A DNA stretch of 64,000 nt, taken from positions 2,604,001 through 2,668,000 of the forward strand of contig NZ_CP046804.1 of assembly GCF_009763805.1 (NCBI RefSeq). The letters are read 5' to 3'. Shown here one piece after another: positions 9,095 to 18,936 of this stretch. The translations under genes and the position numbers were made by a program. The stretch comes from Vibrio cidicii (GTDB lineage: Bacteria > Pseudomonadota > Gammaproteobacteria > Enterobacterales > Vibrionaceae). Position 1 is the first letter of the stretch; every line of letters begins with the position of its first letter. The notes beneath the pieces were generated by a model. It worked only from the letters and a program-made list of their open reading frames with translations, did not search any database and was not told the origin of the DNA.

Positions 9095-12000
9095 TTATTC
9101 GACAATAATTCCGATGTTTCCTGAAAATTCGAGTACCGAGAAGGCGAGATTTTGCGTTGTCGCCTGACCTTGGTTATCCGTGACCGTGACGCTGGCTTGA
9201 TATTCGCCAACCGCTAAGCTTTCGGCTGCAATGCTGGCAGTGTTGCCATTGACCGTGGCCGATACGCCCGTGCTAAACGTCCACACGACTGTTGGATCGT
9301 CGTCGTTATCGTCACTCACGCTGACACTGAAGTTAATCACATCCGGGTTGCTGCCCGACTCATTCGCTTGCTGAATTCTTGGCGTTGCTGTCAACGAAAG
9401 AATTTGCGGCGCTTTGTCTTCAACCACACTCACGGCCAACTGCGATTCGCTGCTCAAACCAACCGCATCGGTCGCTTTTAGCGTGATCACATAGTTGCCT
9501 GCACTCAAGCTGTTCGCCGCGATCGTTGCTTGCCGCTTGTCTGCGGACAACGCCAGTGCGCCGCTCATATCTTGAGCGTCTTTCTCCATAGTCCAATCCA
9601 GCGTTAGGCCTGAGTCGCCATCGTCATCCGACACGGTCGCCGTCACAATCACCGCCTCACTGTTCATCTGGCCTTGCAAAACCGTGATCTTGGTGGCGCT
9701 ACTGCTGAGCGCAACTGACGGCGGCTGATTGGCCAGCACAGTAAATGCTACCGATTTGCTGATCACGTTTGGCGTAGATGCCGTATCGGTGACGGTTAAC
9801 GTCGCCTGATAACTGCCAACGGGGATGGTATCGGCCGCCAAACGAATGGTTTGCCCTGGCGCATCGCCCAGTAGAGAGGTGACATCTTGCTCGTCGCTGT
9901 TGACTAGGCGCCAGCTCAGTTGCAGTTGATCACGCGCGGTAAAGTCATCACTCACTAACGCTGCCAGCGTAATCAGTGCCACGTTGTTCTGCCCGTTACT
10001 GCCAACAGAGCTTGGGTTAGCACTGAGTACTTCAATCACTGGCGCTTGATCCGCCACCACGTTGAACTTGATGTTGGCCGAGCTCGAGAGTGGCGTGTTG
10101 TGATCGTCAGTGACAGTCAGTGTCGCGGTATGTTCGCCAACTGCGACCGCAGCGAGATCGCACTGCGTCGTCGTGCCACTGCATTCACCACTCCATTGAT
10201 AGCTGAGCGTGTCACCGTTACCATCACGCGCAATGGCGGTGATAATGCCTTGATTACCTTGCTGGACTTTAATCGTTTCTCCAGCAGAGTAGCGGGTATT
10301 GCCGTAATCAAAACCGACGATTTGCGGCGCGATGTTGTCGCTATCACGCACGGTAATGGGGAAGCGGCGTTCTGGATTAACGCTGCCAGTAGTACGGGTT
10401 TGTCCATCATCCGCACTAATCACTAGCGTTTTCTCACCAATCGAACTGAAGGTAATGGTCGCTCGCGTACCACTGCGCTCAATGTTGCAATTGTCATCGC
10501 CTTCACACTTGATGTTGACCGTCACAGCATCACCATCAGGATCGGAAACCGACCAACGTAGATCCGCGCTTTCATCGATTTTCATTTGCGAAGGCGTGCG
10601 CAGTAGCGCCCCAAGTAGCGGTGGCTGGTTGGCTTTGGTGAAATCCAACGTCGCTTTTTCTTCTGCGCTCGTTACCGTCGCGGTTTTGTTCTGCCCAAGG
10701 GCGCTGACCGCAAGTTCACTGTCACACAATACGCTTTGGCTGTAAGCACCGTTGGCATCGGTGTAGGCATAGTCCTGACCACGCGCGTGGCTGATGCGTA
10801 CGTATTGATTGGCCACTGGCGTGCTGCCATTGGATTCAAGCGTACGCCCTTCTAACGTACATGCATACGGGTTGACTAACACCAGTTCAGGCAAATCATT
10901 ACACGCACCGACGGTGAGAGTGGCTGGCATCTGCACATATTCTGTCTGCCAAGTTTTCTGGTTGTAGACTGGCAGGGACCACAAGGCTCCATTGGTCAGA
11001 TCGGCAGAGGTACCTGATACCAAAGTGTTAAATTGGTACGCGCCATCTTCGATATAGTGCCATTCCGTTCCTCCATCAGGTAGGCGCACGCTTATCTGGC
11101 CATAGAACTTCTCACCATTTTGGTAACTGACTTTACCTTGCAGACAGATATTGGTATTGACGCCCGTTTTGATCGGCCAGTCCAAGTTGATCCACTGAAT
11201 CCACTGATTGGCTTGGCTGATCTCCACCTTAACGTACAGTTGCAATGCTTCTTGGCCCGTTAGGCTAATGACGCCCTGATCGTCAATCGGAACGTCCGTG
11301 CTACTGGTCACCACATTGCCTGCCGCATCATTGACCAACACCCCATTACCGACGTATTGCCAACCTTGCCCACTGCGATAGACGTAAATCGGGATCTGAA
11401 TACCGTCTGTGGTTAAATCAAAATCGCGCTGAATGGTTGGATAAGAGCCTTTCGGCACCATCATCACTATTGATGGGCTTTCACCTGCCGATGGTTGAAC
11501 ATTGGTCAGTGGTAATGGCTGCTGATTTTCATCGGTCAAGCGAATTTGGCTAAAGGTGCTGGAGATCAATCGATAGCTTTCATCGCTGTTTTGGTTATCA
11601 AAATTGACCCCTTGCCCTTGATTGTCCGTGGTCCCTTGCCCTTCAAACTCGCCTGGGAAGCTTTGGATATCATTAGCATTACTCGAATCGAAGTAAGCGA
11701 CTTCACTGTTAATGACATCAACATTCGGGTCGATATTGGCCACTGGAAGATTAAGCGCAAGCTGCACATCTTCATCGGCGGCAGGAGAAACCTCGCCGAC
11801 CACGACCCGCTGCTGTCCTTGGCTATTTTTCACCAGAGAAAAACGCAAACTCGGCACGCCATTGGCCGACACCACGACAGAAACTAAGATCAGAGCGTTT
11901 GACCGTGTTGACCTGAGCGGTAGCCAAGAGCACATTGACCGAGATTCGATTAGATTGATCGTTAACGTCGATACTTTTTTCGTTTTCAACAAACCCTGAT

Positions 12001-12335
12001 TTCGCCACTGAGACGACTAAGCGACTGGCTTTATGGGCGTCCGCTTTGATTTCAGGAACGGAGATAGAATAGAAACCACTGTCATCACTTTCGGTACTCA
12101 GTTCCACCAATGACTGACCATCACTGCTTTGGAACTGAACCGTAACGCTCGATTTGGCGACGGGTTGTCCGCTGCTTGATGTCACTTGACCGGAAACGAT
12201 TTGAGTACTGATGGCACGCACTTGTACAACTGGATCGACTGGGTCTGGGCTACTGCCGCCGCCATCCCCGCCGCCACAAGCTGAAAGTGCCGCCGCGATA
12301 AGAGTGCTTATTACGGTGCGACTGAAGGTTGTCAT
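9095..12335 (-). CDS. Large lipoprotein with cadherin/PKD-like repeats (frame broken by 1 base near 11880)
   Basis: The reading frame starts at ATG 12335 with the lipoprotein signal MTTFSRTVISTLIAAALSAC (Cys20) and a GGGDGGGSS spacer. It continues through a carboxypeptidase-regulatory-like beta-sandwich (SGQVTSSSGQPVAKSSVTV, GFYSISVP). The frame then breaks: deleting one base in GAAAC at 11880-11884 (plus strand) joins it to the 965-residue downstream frame and gives 1079 residues. A cut in the nearby TCAAACGC would also restore it. The second half holds at least five Ig-like repeats of about 95 residues, each opening with a phrase such as NQPPSVALSSS or APQIL and containing D-DDGD and G-Y-A-VTVTD, as in cadherin, PKD or BACON-type domains. 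It ends GNIGIIVE. A surface adhesin or scaffold is likely. It heads the two-lipoprotein operon. Confidence 0.75.
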
Positions 12336-12615
12336 ATTAATCCTACCAATGACTGTATTGATGAATTTGCAACTAAAACTAAAATGAATGTAGACGATAC
12401 ATTTGCCATATGGATGTATTATTAGACAGAAAGACTATTTCATGAGAATTTCGTAAAAAAGTGTGAGATTGGGATAATTTTGCTTGCAGCTATTGAAAGT
12501 AAGTCTCAATTCACCTGAGTAAGAAACCCGTTTCATCGTGGATTTGCCCTGTTTCCTCGCCTGCGCTTTTTCTGCTAAACTCGGAGCGCATTTTTAAACC
12601 TATGGCGGAAGATTT

Positions 12616-13557
12616 ATGATCATCGTAACTGGTGGCGCTGGCATGATTGGCAGCAATATTGTTAAGGCTCTCAACGAGATTGGCATCAATGATATTTTGG
12701 TGGTAGACAATCTGAAAAATGGTAGAAAATTCAAAAACCTGGTTGACCTCGACATCACCGATTACATGGATCGTGATGATTTTCTTACCCAAATTATGGC
12801 GGGCGACAATTTCGGCCCGATCGAAGCGGTGTTCCACCAAGGTGCTTGTTCGGCAACCACCGAGTGGGACGGCAAGTACATGATGCTCAACAACTACGAG
12901 TATTCAAAAGAGTTGTTGCACTACTGTTTGGATCGCGAGATCCCATTTCTATACGCCTCTTCTGCGGCTACCTACGGCGAAACCTCGGTATTTAAAGAGG
13001 AGCAGGAGTACGAAGGCGCACTGAATGTCTACGGTTACTCAAAACAGCAGTTTGATAACTATGTGCGTCGCCTATGGAAAGATGCCGAAGAACACGGTGA
13101 AAGCTTATCGCAAATTACCGGTTTCCGTTACTTCAATGTCTACGGCCCACGTGAACAGCATAAAGGCAGCATGGCCTCGGTGGCTTTCCACCTGAACAAT
13201 CAAATTCTTGCCGGTGAAAATCCCAAGCTATTTGCGGGAAGTGAGCAGTTCAAACGCGATTTCATCTACGTTGGTGATGTGTGTAAAGTCAACTTGTGGT
13301 TTATGCAAAACGGTGTCTCTGGCATTTTTAACTGCGGCACGGGCAATGCAGAGTCATTCGAAGAAGTGGCCAAGGCGGTGATCAAACATCATGGCAAAGG
13401 GGAAATCGAAACCATCCCATTCCCTGAGCATCTAAAAGGCGCTTACCAAGAATTTACCCAGGCCGATCTCACCAAATTGCGCGCTGCTGGCTGTGATGTC
13501 GAGTTTAAGACCGTCGCCGAAGGGGTCGCGGAGTATATGGCGATTGTGAATGGTTAG
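12616..13557 (+). CDS. rfaD: ADP-L-glycero-D-manno-heptose 6-epimerase
   Basis: A 313-residue member of the extended short-chain dehydrogenase family (HldD/GmhD/RfaD). It converts ADP-D,D-heptose to ADP-L,D-heptose, the donor for the LPS inner core. The NADP-binding glycine motif is at the N-terminus ([15 protein letters not shown]), the acidic patch DNLKNG follows beta2, and the catalytic Tyr-x-x-x-Lys is YGYSKQQFD. The family signatures [13 protein letters not shown] and [11 protein letters not shown] are also present. The ATG at 12616 follows GGAAGATTT, a usable ribosome-binding site. It opens the LPS core region and is separated from the next gene by a long CTAG repeat array. Confidence 0.97.
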   Translation: MIIVTGGAGMIGSNIVKALNEIGINDILVVDNLKNGRKFKNLVDLDITDYMDRDDFLTQIMAGDNFGPIEAVFHQGACSATTEWDGKYMMLNNYEYSKELLHYCLDREIPFLYASSAATYGETSVFKEEQEYEGALNVYGYSKQQFDNYVRRLWKDAEEHGESLSQITGFRYFNVYGPREQHKGSMASVAFHLNNQILAGENPKLFAGSEQFKRDFIYVGDVCKVNLWFMQNGVSGIFNCGTGNAESFEEVAKAVIKHHGKGEIETIPFPEHLKGAYQEFTQADLTKLRAAGCDVEFKTVAEGVAEYMAIVNG

Positions 13558-13560
13558 GAT

Positions 13561-13890
13561 CTAGGTTGCGAGGGACTAGGTTTCTAGGTTCTAGGCTCTA
13601 GGCTCTAGGCTCTAGGCTCTAGGCTCTAGGCTCTAGGCTCTAGGCTCTAGGCTCTAGGCTCTAGGCTCTAGGCTCTAGGCTCTAGGCTCTAGGCTCTAGG
13701 CTCTAGGCTCTAGGCTCTAGGCTCTAGGCTCTAGGCTCTAGGTTCTAGGTTCTAGGTTCTAGGTTCTAGGCTCTAGGCTCTAGGCTCTAGGCTCTAGGCT
13801 CTAGGCTCTAGTTTCTAGGTTGATAGGTTTTGCTCTTCCTAGGGCCTAGGACCTGCTTTTCCTAGTACCGGCTCTTCCTAGCACCTGCTC
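13561..13890. repeat. Tandem array of a 7-bp CTAG unit
   Basis: After the rfaD stop codon comes an array of about thirty near-perfect 7-bp units, mostly CTCTAGG, with a run of TTCTAGG variants near 13740-13768 and at the edges. The right flank (tcctagggcctaggacctgcttttcctag) is the reverse-complement vocabulary. Each unit contains the palindrome CTAG. The array fills the 347-base gap between rfaD and the next gene. Copy number is likely to vary between isolates. Confidence 0.9.
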
Positions 13891-13904
13891 TTAAAAAAAT
13901 TAGT

Positions 13905-14897
13905 ATGACAACTGAACGAAACGACTTTGACCCTAAAGCGCACAACCCCACCTTTCAGTGGGGTTTTCTTGCGTCTAAATATTGGGGAATATGGCTTGGC
14001 CTGATTGTAGGCTTGCCGATTGCTTTGCTGCCCATCCGTTTGCAATATTGGATTGCCAGTAAAATCGCTAAAACGCTTGCCAGTAAAGCACCAAGAACCG
14101 TAAACAACATTTGGGTCAACTTAACCTTATGTTTTCCGGACAAAAGCGATAGTGAGAAAGAAGCCATCTTGTTGGAGTGCCTAACTACAGCAGGGGTCTT
14201 TCTACTCAACTTTCCGCTCATCACCCTCTTTGGCAAACGCTATTTAGAAAAGAGCTGTTCAATAAAAGGTCTAGAGCATTTACAAACGGTTCGAGAACAG
14301 GGCCACAACGTTATTTTACTCACGCCACATACTTGGGCGATTGATGTTTTGCCAGTACTGCTCGCCTCAAAAGGCAGCCCCGTGGTGGCGATGGTCAAAG
14401 AGCAGAAAAACCCGGTTGGTGATTGGCTGATGCACCGGCAACGGATGCAATTTGGTGGACGCATTTACGAGCGCAGCGCCGGAATCAAACCTTATATGAA
14501 ATCGGTGCGCGAGGGGTACATCGGCTATTACCTTCCTGACCAAGATCATGGCCGTGAACAAAGTCTGTTCGTCGATTTTTTTGCCACACAAAAAGCCACC
14601 TTACCGGGTTTAGGCAAACTGGCTAAAGTGAGTAAAGCCAAGGTACTGGCGGCCTTTACTCGTCTCAATACCGAAACTGGCAAATACGAGATCACGATTT
14701 CTCCCGTGTGGGAGAACTTCCCAAGTGGCGATGAACACGCCGATGCCAGAGCCATGAACGCCTTTATCGAACAGCAAGTCTCTCGTTATCCAGAACAGTA
14801 CATGTGGACTTTCCAACTTCTGCGTACGCGCCCCGATGCCAACGAGCCAAGCCCTTACTACAATGAAGATTTAAAGAAACCGGCGGTAAAATCATGA
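13905..14897 (+). CDS. Lipid A biosynthesis acyltransferase (LpxL/LpxM family)
   Basis: The product is 330 residues of the HtrB/MsbB (LpxL/LpxM/LpxN) family, inner-membrane enzymes that add secondary acyl chains to Kdo2-lipid A. The N-terminus has one membrane segment (about residues 28-45). The catalytic HX4D motif is visible as His142-TWAI-Asp147, and the second family motif appears as GYYLPDQDHGREQSLFVDFF. It overlaps waaF by 4 bases (ATGA), so the two are translationally coupled. A second family member with HX4E lies at 55124-56063, so the organism can make at least two different acylations. I cannot tell from sequence which chain this enzyme adds. Confidence 0.9.
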   Translation: MTTERNDFDPKAHNPTFQWGFLASKYWGIWLGLIVGLPIALLPIRLQYWIASKIAKTLASKAPRTVNNIWVNLTLCFPDKSDSEKEAILLECLTTAGVFLLNFPLITLFGKRYLEKSCSIKGLEHLQTVREQGHNVILLTPHTWAIDVLPVLLASKGSPVVAMVKEQKNPVGDWLMHRQRMQFGGRIYERSAGIKPYMKSVREGYIGYYLPDQDHGREQSLFVDFFATQKATLPGLGKLAKVSKAKVLAAFTRLNTETGKYEITISPVWENFPSGDEHADARAMNAFIEQQVSRYPEQYMWTFQLLRTRPDANEPSPYYNEDLKKPAVKS

Positions 14898-15950
14898 AGA
14901 TCTTAGTTATTGGCCCTTCATGGGTGGGCGATATGGTGATGTCCCAGTCACTTTACACCACACTTAAGCAGCAACACCCTGATGCGCTGATTGATGTGAT
15001 GGCGCCAGGCTGGTGTAAACCCATCTTAGAACGTATGCCCGAAGTGAACCGAGCAATTGAAATGCCGCTTGGCCATGGGGAGTTTAACTTGCTGGGCCGT
15101 CGTGAAATCGGTAAGTCGCTGCGCGAGTTTAAGTACGATCACGCCTACGTTTTGCCTAACTCGGCAAAATCGGCGCTCATTCCCTGGTTTGCCAATATTC
15201 CTCTGCGCACGGGCTGGCGCGGTGAGCTGCGTTATGGCCTGCTCAATGATTTACGCCCTAATAAAAAAGCCTTCCAGTATATGGTCGAGCGCTACGTGGC
15301 GCTGGCTCATCCGCGAGCGAAAATGGTCGATTCCGCCTCGCTCGGCGGCCTGGAAACTCTGCCTCGTCCTAAGCTGTCCATCAATGTCGAAGCGCAGCAA
15401 CAAACGCTGGCGAAGTTTACTCTCTCTACACAAAGCAAAGCCATTGGCCTTTGCCCTGGCGCTGAATTTGGCCCAGCCAAAAAATGGCCAGAAAACCATT
15501 ACGCCGACGTCGCCCATGCCATGTGCCAGCAAGGCCATCAAGTATGGCTGTTTGGCTCGCAAAAAGATCTCGACACATGTAACGGCATTAAACAGCGCGT
15601 GCCGAGCGAGTATCACGCTCAAATCCAAGTGTTAGCAGGGCAAACCAGCCTTATCGAAGCGGTGGATCTGCTGGCAGCTTGTCACACGGTGGTGAGTAAC
15701 GATTCAGGCCTGATGCACGTCGCCGCAGCGGTTGGCTGTAATGTAGTGGCGGTGTATGGCTCGACCTCGCCGAAATACACCCCACCACTGGCCGAAAAGG
15801 TCGAGATAGTGCATACCGACATTGAATGTCGCCCCTGCTTTAAACGTGAGTGCCAGTACCAGCATCTCAAATGTTTGTCGGAAACTGACGCCAAAGCAAG
15901 TGTTAGACAGCATTCGTAAACTCGATGCCATTGCGGTGAGCGCATGTTAG
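14894..15950 (+). CDS. waaF: LPS heptosyltransferase II (C-terminal frame broken by 1 base at 15881-15885)
   Basis: A GT9-family heptosyltransferase that adds the second L-glycero-D-manno-heptose to the inner core. Motifs: ILVIGPSWVGDMVMSQSLY at the N-terminus, GAEFGPAKKWPENHYADV in the middle and SNDSGLMHVAAAVG for ADP-heptose binding. As read, the frame ends early at 15919 with KASVRQHS. Removing one A from GAAAC at 15881-15885 gives CLSELTPKQVLDSIRKL and an end at 15950, the normal heptosyltransferase II tail, for 351 residues. The corrected stop then overlaps the waaA start (ATGTTAG) by 7 bases. The gene is almost certainly intact in the cell. Confidence 0.93.
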
Positions 15951-17206
15951 TGCGACTGGTCTATACGCTGATTCTGGCCCTTGCCGCACCTTTGCTACTG
16001 TTCGGCTTGTATCGCAGCAAAGCGAATAAGCCAAAGTTTGGGGCACGCTGGAAAGAGCATTTCGGTATAACCCCAAAGCTTAATGGGCAGACGAGACCAC
16101 TGTGGATCCATGCCGTCTCTGTCGGTGAAAGCATCGCGGCGATTCCGCTCATCAAAGCCATCAAAGCGCAAACCCCAGAGCAACGGATTGTCGTGACCAC
16201 CACAACGAGTACCGGCGCAGAACAAATCGAAAAACTGGGTGATTTAGTCGAACATCGCTACATGCCTATCGACTTTGCCTTTGCCGTTCGCAGTTTTCTT
16301 AAAGCGGTCAATCCCGCTAAGATGCTGATCATCGAAACCGAGCTGTGGCCCAACACCTTAGCCACCGTGCACAAAGCCAGTATTCCGATTATCGTGGTCA
16401 ATGCTCGTTTATCAGAAAAATCTCAGCAAAACTATGCCAAAGTGCAACCGCTGTTTAACCTGATCCACCCTTGTTTGAGTAAAGTTCTTTGCCAATCCCA
16501 AGCAGACGCGGATCGGTTCGCCAAACTTGGGGTCGCGGCAGAGAAACTCTGCGTCACGGGTTCGATAAAATTCGATATCCATATCTCTGATGAGATCAAA
16601 CGCAAAGGCGCTGAATTGCGCGCTCAGCTTGGCCAAGACAGACCTATCTGGATAGCCGCGAGCACCCACAAAGGTGAAGATGAACAGGTATTGGCCGCAC
16701 ATCGACAAGTACTCGAATCGCACTCCAACGCTCTGTTGATTTTAGTTCCCCGCCACCCAGAGCGTTTCGATTCGGTGTTCGAACTGTGCCAAGCACAAGG
16801 GTTTGAAACGATAAGGCGCACGCAACAGCAAGACGTTAGCGACTCGACTCAAGTTTACCTGGGCGACACCATGGGAGAGATGCTGATCTTACTCGGTGCA
16901 GCAGATGTCTGCTTTATGGGCGGAAGCTTACTTGGAGACAAAGTAGGCGGACATAATGTGTTAGAGCCAGCAGCGTTGGGAGTGCCCGTCATTAACGGGC
17001 CGAGTTATTATAATTTTAAAGAAATCGCCATCGCATTAGAAAAAGAGAATGGTATTGCCGTTGTAGAAAACACTCAACTTGGCCTAAAAACACAACAACT
17101 ACTCAACAACCGTGAACAGCAAAATCTAATGGCAGAGACAGCCTTAAAAGTTGTGCAAAAAAATCAAGGCGCTCTCGCTATGACTCTCTCGGTTTGTATG
17201 GAATAA
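15944..17206 (+). CDS. waaA: 3-deoxy-D-manno-octulosonic acid transferase
   Basis: A 420-residue GT30 enzyme (KdtA) that transfers Kdo from CMP-Kdo to the lipid A precursor at the cytoplasmic face of the inner membrane. An N-terminal membrane anchor (residues 3-22) is followed by LWIHAVSVGESIAAIPLI, the catalytic acidic region, IIETELWPNTL, ASTHKGEDE and the donor-site motif GGHNVLEPAALGVPVI. Starts at ATG 15944, inside the corrected end of waaF. A kdkA homologue lies at 41246-41965, so the enzyme may be the monofunctional Vibrio type that adds one Kdo, later phosphorylated; that is inference from family knowledge. Confidence 0.96.
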   Translation: MLVRLVYTLILALAAPLLLFGLYRSKANKPKFGARWKEHFGITPKLNGQTRPLWIHAVSVGESIAAIPLIKAIKAQTPEQRIVVTTTTSTGAEQIEKLGDLVEHRYMPIDFAFAVRSFLKAVNPAKMLIIETELWPNTLATVHKASIPIIVVNARLSEKSQQNYAKVQPLFNLIHPCLSKVLCQSQADADRFAKLGVAAEKLCVTGSIKFDIHISDEIKRKGAELRAQLGQDRPIWIAASTHKGEDEQVLAAHRQVLESHSNALLILVPRHPERFDSVFELCQAQGFETIRRTQQQDVSDSTQVYLGDTMGEMLILLGAADVCFMGGSLLGDKVGGHNVLEPAALGVPVINGPSYYNFKEIAIALEKENGIAVVENTQLGLKTQQLLNNREQQNLMAETALKVVQKNQGALAMTLSVCME

Positions 17207-17212
17207 GACTAT

Positions 17213-18187
17213 ATGAATGTATTCTTGGTGACCTCTCCATTTCAGTATATTTGTGCGAATGAAGCTCGTGTTGCTTATCAGACGCAAGATAATATTTTGA
17301 TACTTATAGAACAAGATAATCCAACAGGTCAGCGCCAAATGAAAGCTTTGGTTCAAGAGCATGATTGGCAAACGGTTTTACGCTTCCCTCGTAATAAACG
17401 TACTAGTGTCACGCCGAAGATAATTAAAGAGATCCAAAGACTCAGCCAAGGTCAGCTAGAGACATTGTTCTACAGTGAATATAACGCTTGGCGCAACAAA
17501 CTCATCATACGCAATCTTTCATTTAAAAAGCACGTATTCTTCGATGATGGGACTATGACATTCTTTGACTATTATGATCATATAGAACCAAAGAGCGTTT
17601 ACTATCGCCCTCGTTTCATCCAAGACATTCAATTACGTTTACAAGGCATTAAACCCATCGGTCATTTGGGATTTTTTGAAAATACAGAAATATTCTCAAT
17701 CTTTGACTTTCCAGACTGTGTGACAAGTTATCGGGAAAACAAACTGACTACCTTGCAGTGTCACGTATCTCTGCAAGCTGAGCAAAAAAGTGAATCCTTT
17801 ATATTTATCGGACAAGGCAGCATTGATGAGAAAGGCAGAATCAGCCTTCATGAGTATCTAAAGCTTATCACTTCAGTTAGCCAGAAAGCCTCTATGCCTT
17901 TGATTTATATCCCACACCGCACAGAAGCCTCACATGTTAGTGAGCACGTAAAAAAGATACCCAACCTAACCTACCACCAGAGTCAATTTCCAATAGAATT
18001 AGAACTAGTCAAACAAGGTATAAAACCAAGTTGTATTATAGGATTATCTTCTACAGCGTTGTACACTCTATCTAAAATTTATCCTGATGCGACTATTCGT
18101 TTAATCTCGCAATCCCCCACCAGCACAGCGACTAGAGATCTTCGAATTTATAACTATCTTCAGAACTATTTTACCAAGCGCACCTAA
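17213..18187 (+). CDS. Sialyltransferase-like glycosyltransferase (GT52/polysialyltransferase type)
   Basis: The product is 324 residues and starts at ATG 17213, six bases after waaA. It opens MNVFLVTSPFQYICANEA, the N-terminal signature of GT52 lipooligosaccharide sialyltransferases and related polysialyltransferases. The D/E-D/E-G motif is present as Asp111-Asp112-Gly113 in FFDDGT, an IPHR stretch stands where the His-Pro motif is expected, and a late Ser/Thr motif is visible in IGLSSTALYTL. It lies next to waaA and just before a complete nonulosonic acid cluster, so it is the best candidate to transfer the CMP-activated sugar onto the LPS core. Lower GC than the waa genes suggests acquisition. 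Acceptor unknown. Confidence 0.65.
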   Translation: MNVFLVTSPFQYICANEARVAYQTQDNILILIEQDNPTGQRQMKALVQEHDWQTVLRFPRNKRTSVTPKIIKEIQRLSQGQLETLFYSEYNAWRNKLIIRNLSFKKHVFFDDGTMTFFDYYDHIEPKSVYYRPRFIQDIQLRLQGIKPIGHLGFFENTEIFSIFDFPDCVTSYRENKLTTLQCHVSLQAEQKSESFIFIGQGSIDEKGRISLHEYLKLITSVSQKASMPLIYIPHRTEASHVSEHVKKIPNLTYHQSQFPIELELVKQGIKPSCIIGLSSTALYTLSKIYPDATIRLISQSPTSTATRDLRIYNYLQNYFTKRT

Positions 18188-18200
18188 GAGGGGAAATCTT

Positions 18201-18915
18201 GTGAAATATAACCTCACGAAGTTTGAACAGCGAGTTTCTCGACCAATATGGATACTTGCTTGCTAAACGCAAAATAGGCAAAAAAAGCTTTAATCCCTTG
18301 CATATTGTGCTACTACGCTTTATGCGTAAATCTCTGTGCAGCGACAAGTACGGCAAATTCAAAGAAGGCTATCGGTACATTTCTCAAAAGCACTTTGGTT
18401 TCACTGTTGGAAAATATAGTACGGGCTACGAACAGTTCTGGCATCAAGCTCGCTTACTAGAATCGATCGGCGCTTTTTGCAATATTTCAGCTGACAATGT
18501 CACTATTGCAGGCAATCACCCCATCACAACAGTATCGACGAACACCTTTACCTACTCGAAAAAAGTGGGGTTTGTGGCTGAAAATCGCTCTATCGAACAT
18601 TTAACAAACTTGAAGAAAATTAAGATCGGAAATGATGTATGGATAGGCGCTAACGTGATTTTGCTTCCTGGAGTGAGCATTGGTGATGGTGCTGTTATCG
18701 CAGCAGGTGCTGTGGTCAGCAAAGATGTCTCTCCGTATGCAATTGTTGGCGGCGTTCCTGCGAAATTGATCAAATATCGATTTGAACCTGAAGTTATTGA
18801 TGGTTTACTGGCATCAAAGTGGTGGGAGTGGGAAGACGATAAAATAAAGCGTTTCATTCCTCTGATGGAGTCACCATCCGAATTCCTAGCAACGCTTCAA
18901 TCAGAAGAGGCTTAA
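18201..18915 (+). CDS. Hexapeptide-repeat acyltransferase, CatB/LbH type (frame broken by 1 base at 18234-18238)
   Basis: The real start is probably GTG 18201, which has AGAGG eight bases upstream. Removing one T from GTTTC at 18234-18238 joins MKYNLTKFEQRVLDQYGYLL to the 230-residue downstream frame, giving 237 residues. The TTG at 18223 has no ribosome-binding site. The C-terminal half is a left-handed beta-helix with hexapeptide repeats (KIGNDVWIGANVILLPGVSI ... GAVIAAGAVVSKDVSPYAIVGGVPAK), the signature of acetyl-CoA-dependent O- or N-acetyltransferases. It probably acetylates a sugar of the LPS or the nonulosonic acid. It converges with the ptmA gene. Confidence 0.8.
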
Positions 18916-18927
18916 CGCCTCCTCTGA
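18901..18927. terminator. Bidirectional hairpin between convergent genes
   Basis: TCAGAAGAGGC (18901-18911) pairs with GCCTCCTCTGA (18917-18927), with one mismatch, around a TTAAC loop. It overlaps the end of the acyltransferase gene and lies between its stop and the stop of ptmA. The T tract is short, so termination strength is uncertain. Confidence 0.5.
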
Positions 18928-18936
18928 TTTAGTATT

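Noticed and set aside
13561..13890. CRISPR array
   Set aside because: The 7-bp units are contiguous with no unique spacers and no cas genes are nearby. It is a simple tandem repeat.
18223..18236. TTG 18223 as start of the hexapeptide acyltransferase
   Set aside because: It has no ribosome-binding site, whereas GTG 18201 has AGAGG at good spacing and continues into the gene once the GTTTC site is read as GTTC.
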